Shown piece after piece: positions 1 through 9,590 of a stretch of DNA of 64,000 bases. This stretch comes from Tenrec ecaudatus (lineage: Eukaryota > Chordata > Mammalia > Afrosoricida > Tenrecidae). The notes below the pieces were generated by a model that was not told the origin of the DNA, did not search any database, and saw only the letters and a program-made list of their open reading frames with translations. The translations under genes and the position numbers were made by a program. The DNA lies in NCBI RefSeq assembly GCF_050624435.1, contig NC_134542.1, forward strand, positions 11,057,497 to 11,121,496. The letters run 5' to 3'. The stretch's first letter is position 1. Each line of letters begins with the position of its first letter.

Positions 1-118
1 TAGGTTGGGTCAAACTGCCAGTGGGTGCAAACATTATCTGTTAATTTTCCACTTACCAAAAAACACCCTCCAGTTTTTTAACATATATGGTGTGGTCTTA
101 GTTCAAGGTTTTTATGTA

Positions 119-195
119 CATGAAGGGTGCTTAAAAAAAATGGAAAAACTCCATCATCTCTGAATTCAAGCTTACGACTTTTCTGAAGCCCCCTC
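119..195. mobile_element. MITE-like palindromic element, degraded copy
   Basis: The left arm GAAGGGTGCTTAAAAAAA and the right arm TTTTCTGAAGCCCCCTCA are imperfect inverted complements around an AT-rich centre. This is the layout of the better copies at 20295 and 49750. A TA precedes the left arm; no TA is visible on the right, so the edge is approximate. Confidence 0.45.
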
Positions 196-432
196 ATGGA
201 AACCATTCGTTTAAGTTCTTTCCCAAAAAGTCCTACGGGGAACAAAAGGGGCTAGGAGACAGGGGAAAACGTTCTTTTTAAGAAATGTGTCTGCAAACTC
301 AAAATATAAACCAGCACAGGTTTTCATAATAAGCTTCCGATTCCGCACATTACAATACCCGGAGGCAGGAGAGCCGTTCTCTTAAAAAACCAACCAACCG
401 CAAAGGAAAAGGAACCGAGGCCGCCTCACCAG

Positions 433-441
433 ACCGGAAGT
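433..441 (-). promoter_or_regulatory. ETS/GABP-type site ACCGGAAGT
   Basis: A perfect ETS core (ACTTCCGGT read on the minus strand) lies 5 bases before a possible minus-strand splice donor CTG|GTGAGG. It is about 1.1 kb inside the presumed MFF transcription unit. It could be an alternative promoter or first exon; a chance match is possible. Confidence 0.3.
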
Positions 442-701
442 GGAAGAACTCACAACTTCCTTCGGGAAAGACCCGCAAAATCAACCCACAAGCTTTGAAA
501 ACCCAAACGCTCTCAAATTCTCCCAATTTCAAGACCGGAGAAATGTCCACTCAGTGCGATGAATATCTTTCCAAACCCGGTTTTCCGAAGGGTTCTTCCC
601 TCTGGGAATCTCATTAGCCAGCTAAAGTGACAAAAAGTAAATGTTTGGGTGGTTTCGGGCTTTTTGCATCGGAGAGAGGGGGACCGCTTAGTCTCATTCA
701 C

Positions 702-868
702 TTAGTCTCTCCTGCGACTCTTAAGGACCCCAGAGGGCAGGCTCGAACTGCCCCAGGGCGTGTCTACAGAAAGCCTCCTCTTTCTCCCGCAGACGGGTTG
801 TGATTTCGAACTCCTGGCCTTGCAATTAGCACGCCAACGTGCGACCACTAAGACCCCGGGGCTATAGT
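702..868 (-). mobile_element. AfroSINE
   Basis: Read on the minus strand this gives the tRNA-like head (GGTC...TAGTGG..GC), the TTCGAA box-B-like segment, the GGGAGAAAG linker and the tail side of the SINE. It sits at the edge of the CpG island, in the presumed first MFF intron. Confidence 0.7.
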
Positions 869-916
869 TGGGTGCAATGGCCCACTGCCTTTTCACGCTC
901 TGCAAGAGCTAGGGCG

Positions 917-1800
917 TCACCGCGCTGGAGAGGTGACCGTCTCCCTAAATGCCTCCGGCTCTAAGATTTGGGGCACGGCCAGGAGTGCTATCTCCATGCA
1001 GATCAGGACCAAGGCTGCGCGAAGCGAGTCACGACGTCCCACGGCGCCCCAGCTCCAGGAAGGGCACCCCGGCAGCGAGCGGCGCGGAGGCCGCCGGGCT
1101 GGACAGGGACGTGCCGACGACCACCGGGGGCCCACAAGTCGCCCTCTGCCAACACGCATTTTACACAAAGGAGAACCACCGCCACCCCCAACAAATGAAA
1201 CAAGGCGGTTTTTAACGCCGGTGGGCGTCCGGCTCAAGGTCACCCGCCGCCGGGTGCACGCACCCCGGGCTAGCTGCCTTCCGGGGCGATGTCGGGGCGG
1301 CCCCGGGGCAGGGAGGGCGAGGGGCTGGCGCGTCCCCCGACCTCCGCGAGCAGCTCTCTCGCTCGCCTCGAGGACCAAGGAGACGACCGGACCCTGAGGT
1401 GGAGGCAAGGCCCGGCTTGAAAGCGACTCCGGGGCCCGGGCCACCGCGGCTGCCTCGGCCGGCCGGCCGGAGAACCCCCGCCACGGCGCTAGGCCCGGCG
1501 GCGGCCCGGGAGCGAAGGCGCCAGCACTCACCCCTGGGCCCGCTGGAGGGTCCCCGGCGAGGGCCGCCGCCCGCTGGCTCCCGGGGCGCTCGGGGGGGCG
1601 CTCTCGGAGGCCGTTGGCCGAGCGCACGGAGGCGCCGGGGCGAAGCACCGGCCGGAGCGGCCCTCAGCGGGCCGAGAGAGACTCGAGAACGGCCGGGGCT
1701 GGCCCCTTCCAGCAGCCGTAGTTCAGGCCGGGGTTGGGTCATGTGATGCGGGAAGGGGCGGGCTGACGCCTGCGCAGAGGAGTCGGGCAAGGAGAGGGTG
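917..1800 (-). promoter_or_regulatory. MFF: CpG-island promoter, probably of MFF
   Basis: About 0.9 kb is strongly GC-rich and full of CpG, unlike the AT-rich flanks. Visible motifs are a GC box GGGGCGGG at 1755-1762, an E-box/M-box TCATGTGA at 1739-1746, a CRE half-site TGACG at 1764-1768 and an NRF1-like CTGCGCAG core near 1770. In human the gene downstream of COL4A3, in the same orientation and about 10 kb away, is MFF, which anchors DRP1 on mitochondria. That order and spacing fit here. The assignment rests on synteny because no MFF coding exon lies in the window. A divergent plus-strand transcript is also possible. Confidence 0.6.
1532..1760 (-). other. MFF: Candidate non-coding exon 1 of MFF
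   Basis: On the minus strand a strong donor, CCCAGGG|GTGAGTGC, has its GT at 1531-1530, so an exon would end at 1532. The upstream edge is only a guess, placed just inside the GC box and E-box cluster. Long open frames occur here in several phases, but they are a product of GC richness. I do not call a protein. Confidence 0.4.
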
Positions 1801-2039
1801 CGAGGCAGACATCTTTGTTAAGGGCACAGAAAGTCAATTGCAGTCAACAGTCAACACTTCTGCTACAGTTCTTTCTTTCTTGGTGCCTGTTTAGGTTTTA
1901 GGAGGCATTCATTAGACCCTCTTATTTACATAACAAGTCTTTGTATGCATTTAAAATAACCTTTTCTTTTTTCTTTTGTTAGGCCCATCAGCTTTCATCA
2001 GAAGAGGTCTAAGATCAGGTAACAGGCATCAGAAAGCCG

Positions 2040-2698
2040 GAAACAAATCATCATATTGTTGCGAACGAGGGAAGTTAGAATAGAGCCCCCCAAACCCATC
2101 TGTAGACAATTGGACATCTCACAGAACAGTCACAAGAAAGGGATGAGTTCGCTAGGGTGCAGCATAGCGCCAAGGAAACACACAGTATTCCTCTGGTTCC
2201 TTGAGGCATCCTCACTCCCAAGATCATGACCCCAACCGGACCTTCCAAACCGGGCTAGATCGGAGCATGTAAACTGGTGCAAACAAGAGCTCTCAATACA
2301 TGGAATCCAGGACAGATAAACCCCTCAGGAACAGAAATGGGAGTAGCGATACCAAGAGGGTGTGGGGGGGGGGGTTGAAAAAGGGGAACTGATAGCGTTT
2401 ATCGACATATAACACACATGCACCCCCCTAAAGGGAAAGAACAACGGAAACATGGGTGAAGGGGGACAGCAGTCCGTATATGAAAATAATAATAACTTGT
2501 AATTTATCAAGGGTTCACAAAGATGGGGGAAGGAGGGAAAAAAGAGCTGATACCAAGGGTTCAAACAGAAAATGTTTAGAACTGATGATGGCAGCATATG
2601 TACAAATGTGCTTGATGCAATTGATTCATGAATACAATTGATATGTGAATTGTTATAAGACCCCCCCCAATAAAATGATTTTTAAATAAATAAAAGAA
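2040..2698 (+). mobile_element. LINE-1 3' UTR fragment
   Basis: The segment ends CAAATGTGCTTGATGCAATTG...CCCAATAAAATG followed by an A-rich tail. The same ending recurs at 36450-36572 and 36830-36943, and in reverse complement at 16896, 31000, 35180 and 63100. It lies between MFF and COL4A3, antisense to both. Confidence 0.65.
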
Positions 2699-2699
2699 C

Positions 2700-4150
2700 A
2701 GGTCTGGTAATTTGCATATTCAGCCAGCCCCAAGAATGAGTGCACTCTTGAAAGCCTTTTATTGTAGGACAGCATCATTTGTGACCCCGACTCTTGCCTT
2801 GATTGGCTCTATAAGCCTTCAAAGTGAGAACCCCTAAAAGGGGGAAAGACCATAGTTGTCAGGGAAGGAAGAGCCTTCAGGCTTGTTTCACTTCCAGAAA
2901 GTTCTGTGGGTCACTCTACCTCCCCACCTGGGAGCCCTTGGCCTAGTGACTGAAACTAGTAGCATTACAGTCACCTACTCAGAGGAGGTCAGAAGCCAAA
3001 TCACGGAACACTTCCTATGACTTGGTTTTAATGAGCAACTGGACAATTACATGTACTTGTTAGGAATTTAAAGATATCGCAGAGATGTGACAATTCCTCA
3101 AAATAACTTGGGAAACTTTCATATTCTAAAACCCATTCTTCCTAGAGGGAAAACACCCTCCTTTAAGAATAGATTGCTTCTAGGGAGAAACCACTTATTC
3201 CAAGCCCACCTTGTGGGAGCAGATTGATATAGATGGGTGAGCCCTCGATCATCGAAACATCAGCTCCACCCCCAAAGAAAAGTAATTTGAAATAAAGACT
3301 GTGATTAATGACCTAGAAAATGTACTCTCCCCTCCCTTAATCTAGGGCATCCTTTAATTTTTCTACAAAATTTGATACTGTTAAATATTATAAACTTTGC
3401 TTGTGAAAGCCCTTAACACTGCAAGCATGCAAAATCCCAGGTGGTCTCTCCCCCACCCCCACCCCTTGTTTAACAAGAGACTTGGTATTTTGTGATAGAA
3501 CTTCACACGCTGAATTTTCCTAGGGCCTTTACTGTGAATGTTGCTTTTGGGGGCATTTGAATCAACTAAATGGCAGTGAGTTCTAAAATCGATATCGCAG
3601 CAAACGTGACTCCCGGAGTCCTTCCTCAAGCTTAAGCAGAGCCAGCACCCAGACTAAGAGGCAGTCCTTGGCACAGAAAAAGGCCATCTTTGAGTTCAAC
3701 AGTAGGAACAGAGTGGGTCAGTGTAGCAGCCTTTAATTAGGCTTACTACTCAATTGGCATACTGAGTAAATAATCCAAGAAATTAGACCCTATGAATAAC
3801 AGTATGAGGATTAGAGGAAGACTTAAAAATAAGCTGTGACATGCAGATGACACAACCTTATTTGGTGAAATCAAAGACCGCAGCCTTTGTATAGAAAGTT
3901 TTTAAATACATTACACACACATAGATGCATACATAAGAGGGTGTATTCTCCGTCTTGCCCCAAAAAAACAACAATGGAAAAAAGCTCCACTTGACCGAGC
4001 TTTCATAGTATGCATTTTTTTTTTCAGTACACATTTTTTCCTGCTAGGTGAGTATTGAGCAACTAGCTCTGAGTTAACACATCCAGTGGAGTTAGTCACC
4101 TGGGAAGGTTCTCTGTAGCTACAGTGAATATTTTTCTAAAAGCAGTTTAG
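2700..4150. other. Intergenic sequence, mostly unrecognised
   Basis: I see no conserved open frame and no clear repeat except an RTE relic at about 3795-3905. That relic contains a GACATGCAGATGACACAACC segment, the degenerate DNA of the reverse transcriptase YADD box, followed by a GAAATCAAAGAC motif that recurs in other RTE copies here. Confidence 0.4.
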
Positions 4151-5240
4151 CTCAAACCTCATTTTATTGGATGTCTGATTTAAGAGAACAGTGTGAGGCT
4201 GTGAGATTTTGTTTCCTGCTTGGGAAAAATGCTGCAGAAACTGTTTTGATGAACACAGTTTACCAGGACAACGCTATGGGAAAAACTCGTCTATGAGTGG
4301 TTTTCTGTTTTTAATACATACAGGGAAAATGTCCATTGATGACAAACCTCTTCCTGAACGTCTGTCAACTTCCCAAACGGGTGAAAATGTCAATAAAGTT
4401 CATGCATTTGTGCTCGAAGACCAAGGACAGACCATTCAAAAATGGGGAAGGTATTTGGACTATCTTGGAGCTCAGTTCAGTGAATTTTAACGGAAGATTT
4501 GGGAATGAGAATGGTAGTTGCAAAACTTGTTCTTTGGGTTCTGACTGACCAGGAAAAAGAGCGTTGAATGGAAACATGCTGTGCTTTAAAAGAACAGCTC
4601 TGACACAAGCAGGCTCCCCCTCCCCCCTCCCGAAGTCATTCCTAGTGAGGAGATAGTGCTATTCTTACAACCTGGAAAGCAAACATCAATCAAGCCAGTG
4701 GAAGACATTTGCTTTTGGGGATAGTGCATTTGGAGTTCATCCCACTAGGTCAGATTGTTAATCATGCTTTCTATTTATAGGTTCTGAAAAGATTGCATAA
4801 CAGTGTGTGGAAACCCCTCCCCCCCCGCCAAAAAAAAAGGCCTGATTTGTGGCAGATGGGGAACTGGTTTTGCCACCATGACAATGCACCTGCTCACAGC
4901 CATCTCTATACACCTGTTTTTTGGCAAAAAACAGCATGCCTCTCTTGCCCATGCACCTTACTCACCTGACTTTGATCCGTGTGACTTCTTATTTCTGTGA
5001 ATGCAGAGGGACATGCAAGTGCAGCAATTTGAGGATGCAGAAGAGGTGAAGAAGAAAAATGAAGGAGGTGCTGTCAGCACCATCCAAACAGATGAGTTTG
5101 AAAAATGTTTCCAAGAATGGAATTGCAGATTTAACAAATGTATTAAGTGTAATAGAGTACTTTGAAGGTCATAAAGATGTTTTGTAAAAAAAAAAATTAA
5201 ACACATAGTTTGGGGAAAAAAAGTTCCAGTTTTTCTTGGT
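4150..5240 (+). pseudogene. Degenerate mariner transposase
   Basis: Pieces in different frames read as a Tc1/mariner transposase in order. They are a head with a YEWF-like remnant, the linker RLSTSQTGENVNKVHAFVLED (4354-4416), TDQEK-like remains near 4545, the catalytic-core remnant FATMTMHLLT..IS, then APYSPDFDPCDFLF (4950-4995) and a tail ending in a CFQEWN..CIKCNRVYFEGH-like segment near 5165. The usual HHDNAPAH segment is decayed and several frameshifts separate the parts, so it is dead. A second copy of the same family lies at 42060-42990 on the minus strand. Confidence 0.75.
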
Positions 5241-5244
5241 ACCC

Positions 5245-5283
5245 TGTGTGTGTGTGTGTGTGTGTGTGTGTGCATGCACACAC
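5245..5283. repeat. (TG)n microsatellite
   Basis: About 14 TG units run into TGCATGCACACACA, directly beside the mariner 3' end. Confidence 0.9.
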
Positions 5284-5289
5284 TTATGT

Positions 5290-5734
5290 AAGAACAAGGA
5301 CTTCTGCCCTGTCTGCAAAGTGGATGAACAAATCATCCTGTGATGAGCAAAGGACATTGTGAGATCTGGCTTGGTAAACATACTAACTTGGAAGCCAGGC
5401 CCCAGGAAACCCCTGGCACAGACTGTATTGCAAGATAATTCTGAGACATGTTGACACAAAGCAGCAGCTTAGATAAAGCTGAAAGAAACGATGTAGGAGA
5501 CCCAAGGACAAAATGAGTAATTAATTAGAAAGCTGCTTGACCACCTGGAGAGCAGCAACCCCACCCCCTTTGAAAGTGCCATGTAGAAACTAGAAGCATT
5601 CCCCTAGACAACGCCTTCACCTCAACTCCTGAGGGGGGATCTGCTTCACCTCCGGAGCAAAGTGTATCCTATCTATACTTAAGAGGTCCTTGTGAACTTG
5701 ATTATATGTTAATAAACTTTTGGCTTAATCTTTT
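5290..5734 (+). mobile_element. Possible LTR-like segment, unassigned
   Basis: The 3' part has a promoter/polyA-like order (TATACTTAAGAGG, then TTAATAAACTTTTGGC) as in LTR U3-R regions. I see no flanking duplication and no internal viral gene, so this is only a suggestion. Otherwise the segment is unrecognised. Confidence 0.25.
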
Positions 5735-5881
<147 letters not shown>

Positions 5882-5964
5882 TCTCTGGACCTTGACAAAC
5901 CACAGGGGCTCAGAGCTTGCTGTTTCCCCTGTGGACGACAACAGGGAACCTAACCTAACCTAAC

Positions 5965-6175
5965 ACACACATGGGTTAGGTCTTGGTGAGTTTTATATTC
6001 TTTGTGTTATTTGTTGTTTATGGTTTTTATTGTGAGCATCACAATAAAAAATCCAATATATAAAAATTCCATTTTGAAAAAAAAACCAGACACAGGGATT
6101 TTCAATATTATTCTGAAACAATACATAAAAAATGTTTTAGCTATCATCACAGAAATATTTGCACATCTGTGGTAT
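5965..6175. repeat. Copy A of a diverged ~200-bp direct repeat
   Basis: It aligns collinearly with 9383-9590: CATGGGTTAGGTC / CATGGGTTATGTC, then ATAAAAATTCCATTTTGAA in both, then TATTCTGAAACAATACATAAAA / TATTCTGAGACAATACATAAAA, then CAGAAATAT.TGCACAT. Divergence is roughly a quarter. It could be a local duplication of sequence near the COL4A3 3' end, or two copies of an unrecognised repeat. Confidence 0.7.
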
Positions 6176-6244
6176 ATTTGTACATATATCCCAGAAAGGT
6201 GGTTAAGATTTTCAGCCATATCAATAATTTAAAGAAAATATCTT

Positions 6245-6465
6245 TATACGAAGGATCTCTGGTGGTGCTGTGTATTAAGCAGTGGGCTGCCAATCCCAAA
6301 GTTAGCAGTTCAAATCTATCAGTGACTGAGCAGGAAAAAGAAGAGGCTGCCTGCTCCCATAGCAAGTTGTGATCTCTGAAACCCTATGAGTTAATTCTGC
6401 TCTGTCCTAGAGGGTCACTATGGGTCAGAATTGGCTCAATGGTTCTGGGTTTCTTTGGGTTTTAT
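6245..6465 (+). mobile_element. AfroSINE
   Basis: Nearly full length. The head CTCTGGTGGTGCTGTG, a box-B-like AGTTCAAATC, CTGCTCTGTCCTAGAGGGTC and the tail CACTATGGGTCAGAATTGGC are all visible, followed by a short T-rich end. Confidence 0.8.
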
Positions 6466-6639
6466 TAACATGGGATATTATCAGTCTTCTATGTCTTTGC
6501 TTATCTTTCTGCTTTAATTTATACCTCATTCATTTTCAGTGAGGCTACTTGTTATTGAATTAACATTTTAAATTGCTTTTAGTATTTAATTTTAGGATTT
6601 CTTTTTCTTCTCTGATGAGCAAGGCCTCGTCTATTGCTC

Positions 6640-7170
6640 ATTTTTAACACTCAGGAGTAGTGATAGGTTTTTTTTGTGCCAACGAGGCAGCCATAAGAAG
6701 ATGTGGGTGGAGTTTAGCCTGTCAATCAGGTCACATTCTGATGACTTCTTTTGGAGGCTGGACAGAGATAAATGACTCTTCAAGGCCAGCCGTTCTCTTC
6801 CTCCCTGGTGATTGGATGGGCAAACTGCCCGAGTTAACTGCCCTGCCTCTACACATGTGCTATGCTACCTGTGGGCTAAGCCAACCTGTGGACTGTGGTT
6901 GACCTCATCGTTGTTCCATGCTGCAGCATCACCCCATGTCACCTTGTCTGCTGCCTCCAGTCTCTAAACTCCAGACACCGCACTGCTGGTGACCCTCTCT
7001 GCATCACGACATCACGCGGCTATGCTATACTACAACCTGCTTCGCTATGCTGCATTACTGACTCCTGCTATGCCTCAACATCTCACCTTCCTCTAGTGTC
7101 TGCATCCTTGGTCTTGGGCTAGCAGCTGGTGGGAGTTGGAAGGACCATTAGTCCCATGAAACTGTCCCAC
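6640..7170 (+). repeat. Unit 1 of a tandem trio, LTR-like family
   Basis: It shares TGCCAAC, GGTGGAGTTTAGCCTGTCAATCAGG, GATAAATG and CTTCCTCCCTGGTG with the units at 7195 and 28390. Its 3' half is more diverged and its boundaries are approximate. Confidence 0.5.
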
Positions 7171-7194
7171 GAAAGTGAGTTGGACTGAGCTCTC

Positions 7195-7735
7195 TCTACT
7201 GCTGTGTGGACTAATTTGCTGTCACATTCCTTTTCACTAATAAGCCCATCCTTTTGGTGACAGTTACATAATCTGTCAACTTGCAAAGGGGTGGAGTCTA
7301 GCCCGTCAATCAGGTTGCAGCGTGATGACCTCATTTTGAGGCACAAGGAGATAAATACCTCACTGGAGACCATATACTCTCTCTGCTTCTTCTTCCTGCT
7401 GACAAGACAAATGGAACTAAGCTAGAGCCCTGGAGCTGGAGGAGCCATATGGAAACCCCTGCCAGGCTGATATGCTTCCACTACCACTGAATCCACAAGA
7501 CTTTCCACCCACTGGCCTGTGATATTTCTGCATCCAATTTCATTGCATGGCTGTGTGACTCTAAAGAGAAATTTATGGACTAGTATCAATATATGTGGTA
7601 ATATTGGACTTATGGACTTGAGCTGGACGGGGCTGAGATGTTTTCTTAATGTACAATTGCTTTTTGATATAAAGTTCTTTCTTACATACATGAGGGTCTT
7701 TTAATTTCTCTAGTTAACCCAGGCTAACACACTTT
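7195..7735 (+). repeat. Unit 2 of the tandem trio, LTR-like family
   Basis: It contains CAGTTACATAATCTGTCAAC, GGTGGAGTCTAGCCCGTCAATC, TTTATGGACTAGTATCA and GATATAAAGTTCTTTCTTAC, and ends TTTCTCTAGTTAACCC..GGCTAACAC. The copy at 28390-28930 has the same blocks in the same order. ATATAAAG resembles a TATA box. Confidence 0.6.
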
Positions 7736-7764
7736 TATCTATCTATATGTATATATGTATGTGA

Positions 7765-8375
7765 GATTAAGGTTTACTGTGCCAACCTGGCCGATAAACA
7801 CATGTGGGGTTAATTGAAGGACAGAGAGATAAATGGCTCCATGAGCCTTGCCTTTCTAGTTCTCAGGTCTCTTTCTTTCTTTCTTCTTCTTTTTTTTTTT
7901 TTTGTCTCTTGCTTTCTGATGATCAGACCAGGGTGTAGCTGCCTTAGCCAGTTTCCTGCTTCAGATGGCAAGGCTCACTTCCTGCCAGACATCCCTGAGA
8001 AACCACATGGACCTACTCTGATGCAGCTCTGGGTGCTAGAGAAGCCATGGGGAGACTCCTGCCAGTGCCGAGATGTCTACACACTCACTGATTCGTCTTT
8101 TCTCCTGAAGTCAGCATCATTGCGTGTGTTTCATGAGATGGAGGTGGACTTTGTAGATCAGAGTCAGACATATGGGCTAATGTTGGACTTATGGGCTTGG
8201 ACAGCACTGCGTTGGGATGCTTTCTTAATGTATACTTACCCTTTATATAAAACTCTCTCTTATACACATATGTGTTTCTGTGGATTTGTTTTTCTAGTCT
8301 ACCCAGACTAACTATATATAAAATCATAAGTGTCCTGGTTTTGTTGCTCTAGAGAACCCTGCCTAACCTAGTAGT
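7765..8375 (+). repeat. Unit 3 of the tandem trio, LTR-like family
   Basis: The start GGTTTACTGTGCCAACCTGG and the end CTCTAGAGAACCCTG match the copy at 15259-15756. Its middle (GGCTTGGACAGC.., TATATAAAACTCTCTCTTA, TCTAGTCTACCCAGACTAAC) matches units 1 and 2. It therefore links the two subtypes. Confidence 0.6.
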
Positions 8376-8600
8376 TTTTACAAATGATAAGAAAAAGATA
8401 CAGATTATAGAAATTGGACAACATATATTTTGATAGATTTTCCTATTTAAAATAGAAATACATCTCATTCAAGGTAATGAATTAATAAAATTCCAAATGT
8501 AGAGAATTAGGATGAACACTTTTAGTTGAGAGAGTAAGATATCCCAGATGTGAGGAAGGTTTTATTGATGACAGCAAGGATGTAATCAAAGAACAAGGTA

Positions 8601-8681
8601 CAAAAGGGCCTCCAAAAGTTTACGGAGAAAATCCCATGATCTTTTAATTCCATTTTCCCACCAACTTTCTGTAGCCCCTAC
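8601..8681. mobile_element. MITE-like palindromic element
   Basis: GGGCCTCCAAAAGTTTACGG on the left pairs imperfectly with CCAACTTTCTGTAGCCCC on the right. A TA precedes the element and a TA lies at the right edge. A second, half-length relic begins at 8705 (GAAGGAGCTTCCAAAAGTTCATGG). Confidence 0.5.
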
Positions 8682-8954
8682 TAGAAACAGTGATTCTGGA
8701 TAATATGAAGGAGCTTCCAAAAGTTCATGGAAATTTCCATTATTTTTAATTGTGTTTTTCTAATATTATTTGATGTCCTGATAATTCCACAAAGACCAAG
8801 GAAATGGTTGCCAAACTAAATATTTTAGGGCCCTCAAATTCTAATTCGAAAACATTTGAGTAAAAAATGCACTCATCCCTCTTAATGAATTTATCACCGC
8901 TGCTAACTACAACAGTGAGCTCCAAACATAAGAACAGTGTGGGGATGGTGAAGA

Positions 8955-9110
8955 CCTGGCTGGTGTTTCCTTCTGTTGTAAATGAGGTCACTATGGGTTG
9001 GAACCAACTCAACAAGTTGTTGTCAGGATGAGAGGATTAGAGGAAGACTCATTAACGTCCTGTGACATGCAGATCACACAGCCAACCTCCTTAGCGGAAA
9101 TTAAAAAGTG
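8955..9110 (+). mobile_element. RTE LINE relics
   Basis: A 3'-terminal tail (GGTCACTATGGGTTGGAACC..CTCAAC) is followed directly by an internal reverse-transcriptase remnant (GACATGCAGATCACACAG). These are two truncated pieces in non-native order. Confidence 0.55.
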
Positions 9111-9382
9111 ACACCTTTGCTGTTTAACAGAAGATTAGCCTAATGCGTGTGTCACTTGATTTCTTGACTGCTGTTCCCATGGACACCCATTATGGATCCA
9201 AGTAAAAAGGCATCCTGGGCTATTATTTCCTATCCATTGGTATGTAAACCAGTCTACAATGTGTTGTTACACTAAAAAAAATATCTGCCTGTGAAACAAC
9301 CTGTTTTAATTCCATTTTCGTTTAAAAATATAAAGTCAGAAAGAATATATATCTAAATTTAACTGTTATCTTTGATGGAGGT

Positions 9383-9590
9383 ACATGGGTTATGTCATGG
9401 TGATTTTTATATATTTTTGTGTCTTTCGTGGTCTGTAGTTTTTATTTCCAATACATAAAAATTCCATTTTGAAGATAAAATAAGACTAGATGTAAGCTTT
9501 TTTCCGATTTTATTCTGAGACAATACATAAAATAATATTTTAGTTATTACAGAAATATGTGCACATAATATTGAAATTCATCAGGAAATA
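9383..9590. repeat. Copy B of the diverged ~200-bp direct repeat
   Basis: Partner of 5965-6175. It also carries two minus-strand AATAAA signals, at 9446-9441 and 9514-9509. These are the best-placed candidates for the COL4A3 polyadenylation site, given the long human 3' UTR. Confidence 0.65.

Noticed and set aside
700..868. tRNA-like heads considered as tRNA genes
   Set aside because: Box-A and box-B resemblance belongs to AfroSINE heads. No complete cloverleaf is present.
933..1790. Long open frames in the CpG island (up to 243 codons)
   Set aside because: GC-rich DNA has few stop codons. Frames are open in several phases on both strands, with no recognisable domain.
5946..5963. CCTAACCTAACCTAAC resembling a telomere repeat
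   Set aside because: It is five-base (TTAGG-like), only about three units, and not the vertebrate TTAGGG. Probably chance near a simple repeat.
7814..8311. 165-codon plus-strand open frame
   Set aside because: It lies wholly inside an LTR-like repeat unit. Related copies at 7195 and 28390 do not keep the frame.
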